A DNA stretch of 64,000 bases from Rhodanobacter sp. B04 (GTDB lineage Bacteria; Pseudomonadota; Gammaproteobacteria; Xanthomonadales; Rhodanobacteraceae), in contig NZ_MUNV01000012.1 in NCBI RefSeq assembly GCF_002001125.1, positions 220,257 through 284,256 of the forward strand, read 5' to 3'. The translations under genes were made by a program, and so were the position numbers. Each line of letters starts with the position of its first letter. Positions within the stretch are counted from its first letter, which is position 1. Shown one piece after another: positions 63,947 through 64,000 of this stretch. Under the pieces are notes generated by a model. That model made no database searches. It had not been told where the DNA came from and was given only the letters and a program-made list of their open reading frames with translations.

Positions 63947-64000
63947 TCAGATCGGGGTTGAGATCGGGGTCTTGGTCTCCTTCTTGATGTCAGTGCCATG
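63947..64000 (-). CDS. 3' end of a gene, possibly an IS transposition gene
   Basis: The last 17 codons (HGTDIKKETKTPISTPI) and a stop (63947-63949) are inside the window; the gene is cut by the edge. Its closeness to the repeat-bearing tip at 63887-63923 suggests an insertion-sequence gene such as istB. The tail itself is too short to prove this. Confidence 0.4.
   Translation of the reverse strand, partial: HGTDIKKETKTPISTPI

Overview
The window is a GC-rich chromosomal segment of a gammaproteobacterium. Gene content, gene order and protein sequences fit the Xanthomonadales best, most likely the Rhodanobacteraceae (Rhodanobacter, Dyella, Luteibacter type). Pointers are the Xanthomonas-like IlvC N-terminus, the lysine/alanine-rich TopA tail, the comF/bioB divergence and the short ilvM-like subunit. 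No database search was possible, so the genus is an inference. Coding density is high, and many genes overlap their neighbours by 1 or 4 bases.

Left part, 1-10701: a branched-chain amino acid supercluster, all on the + strand: leuC-leuD-leuB-ilvD-ilvC-(VOC protein)-ilvG-ilvM-ilvA. It covers isopropylmalate isomerisation and oxidation, the acetohydroxy acid pathway and threonine deamination. Dispersed palindromic repeats lie on both sides of ilvG, and a hairpin-rich leader precedes ilvD.

10798-17451: ubiA, then comF on the - strand, divergent from a biotin cluster bioB-bioF-trhO-bioH-bioC. A candidate BirA operator lies before bioB, and a tRNA hydroxylase gene sits inside the cluster.

17485-21413: three - strand genes of unknown or poorly known role (one DUF3617-type and one other secreted protein), divergent from a membrane-anchored winged-helix/TPR regulator. 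The shared intergenic region carries five CGTYA elements spaced exactly 10 bp apart. This is the best candidate in the window for an undescribed regulatory module.

21538-29304: tag, an EamA transporter, a sterol-desaturase-family protein, a serine/threonine dehydratase plus aldose epimerase pair, pepN, and a 61-codon gene preceded by a perfect CRP-class palindrome. A 608-base intergenic stretch follows (29305-29912), with structured-RNA and terminator signatures.

29913-49840: housekeeping genes: mnmG, an RDD protein, tex, an autotransporter esterase, a YbaY-like lipoprotein, purD, an AMP-ligase, tsaC, topA, dprA, a LysM protein and def-fmt-rsmB.

49905-61039: a cell-surface glycan (LPS core/O-antigen) region with two ArnT/PMT-type transferases, an O-antigen ligase-like protein, four glycosyltransferases, a CDP-glycerol glycerophosphotransferase-like protein, a TPR protein and an LpxL-type acyltransferase.

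Right end, 61118-64000: dtd, rpoD with a clear sigma-70 promoter and terminator, a CAU tRNA with tRNA-Ile2 features, and what looks like the end of an insertion sequence, cut by the window edge.
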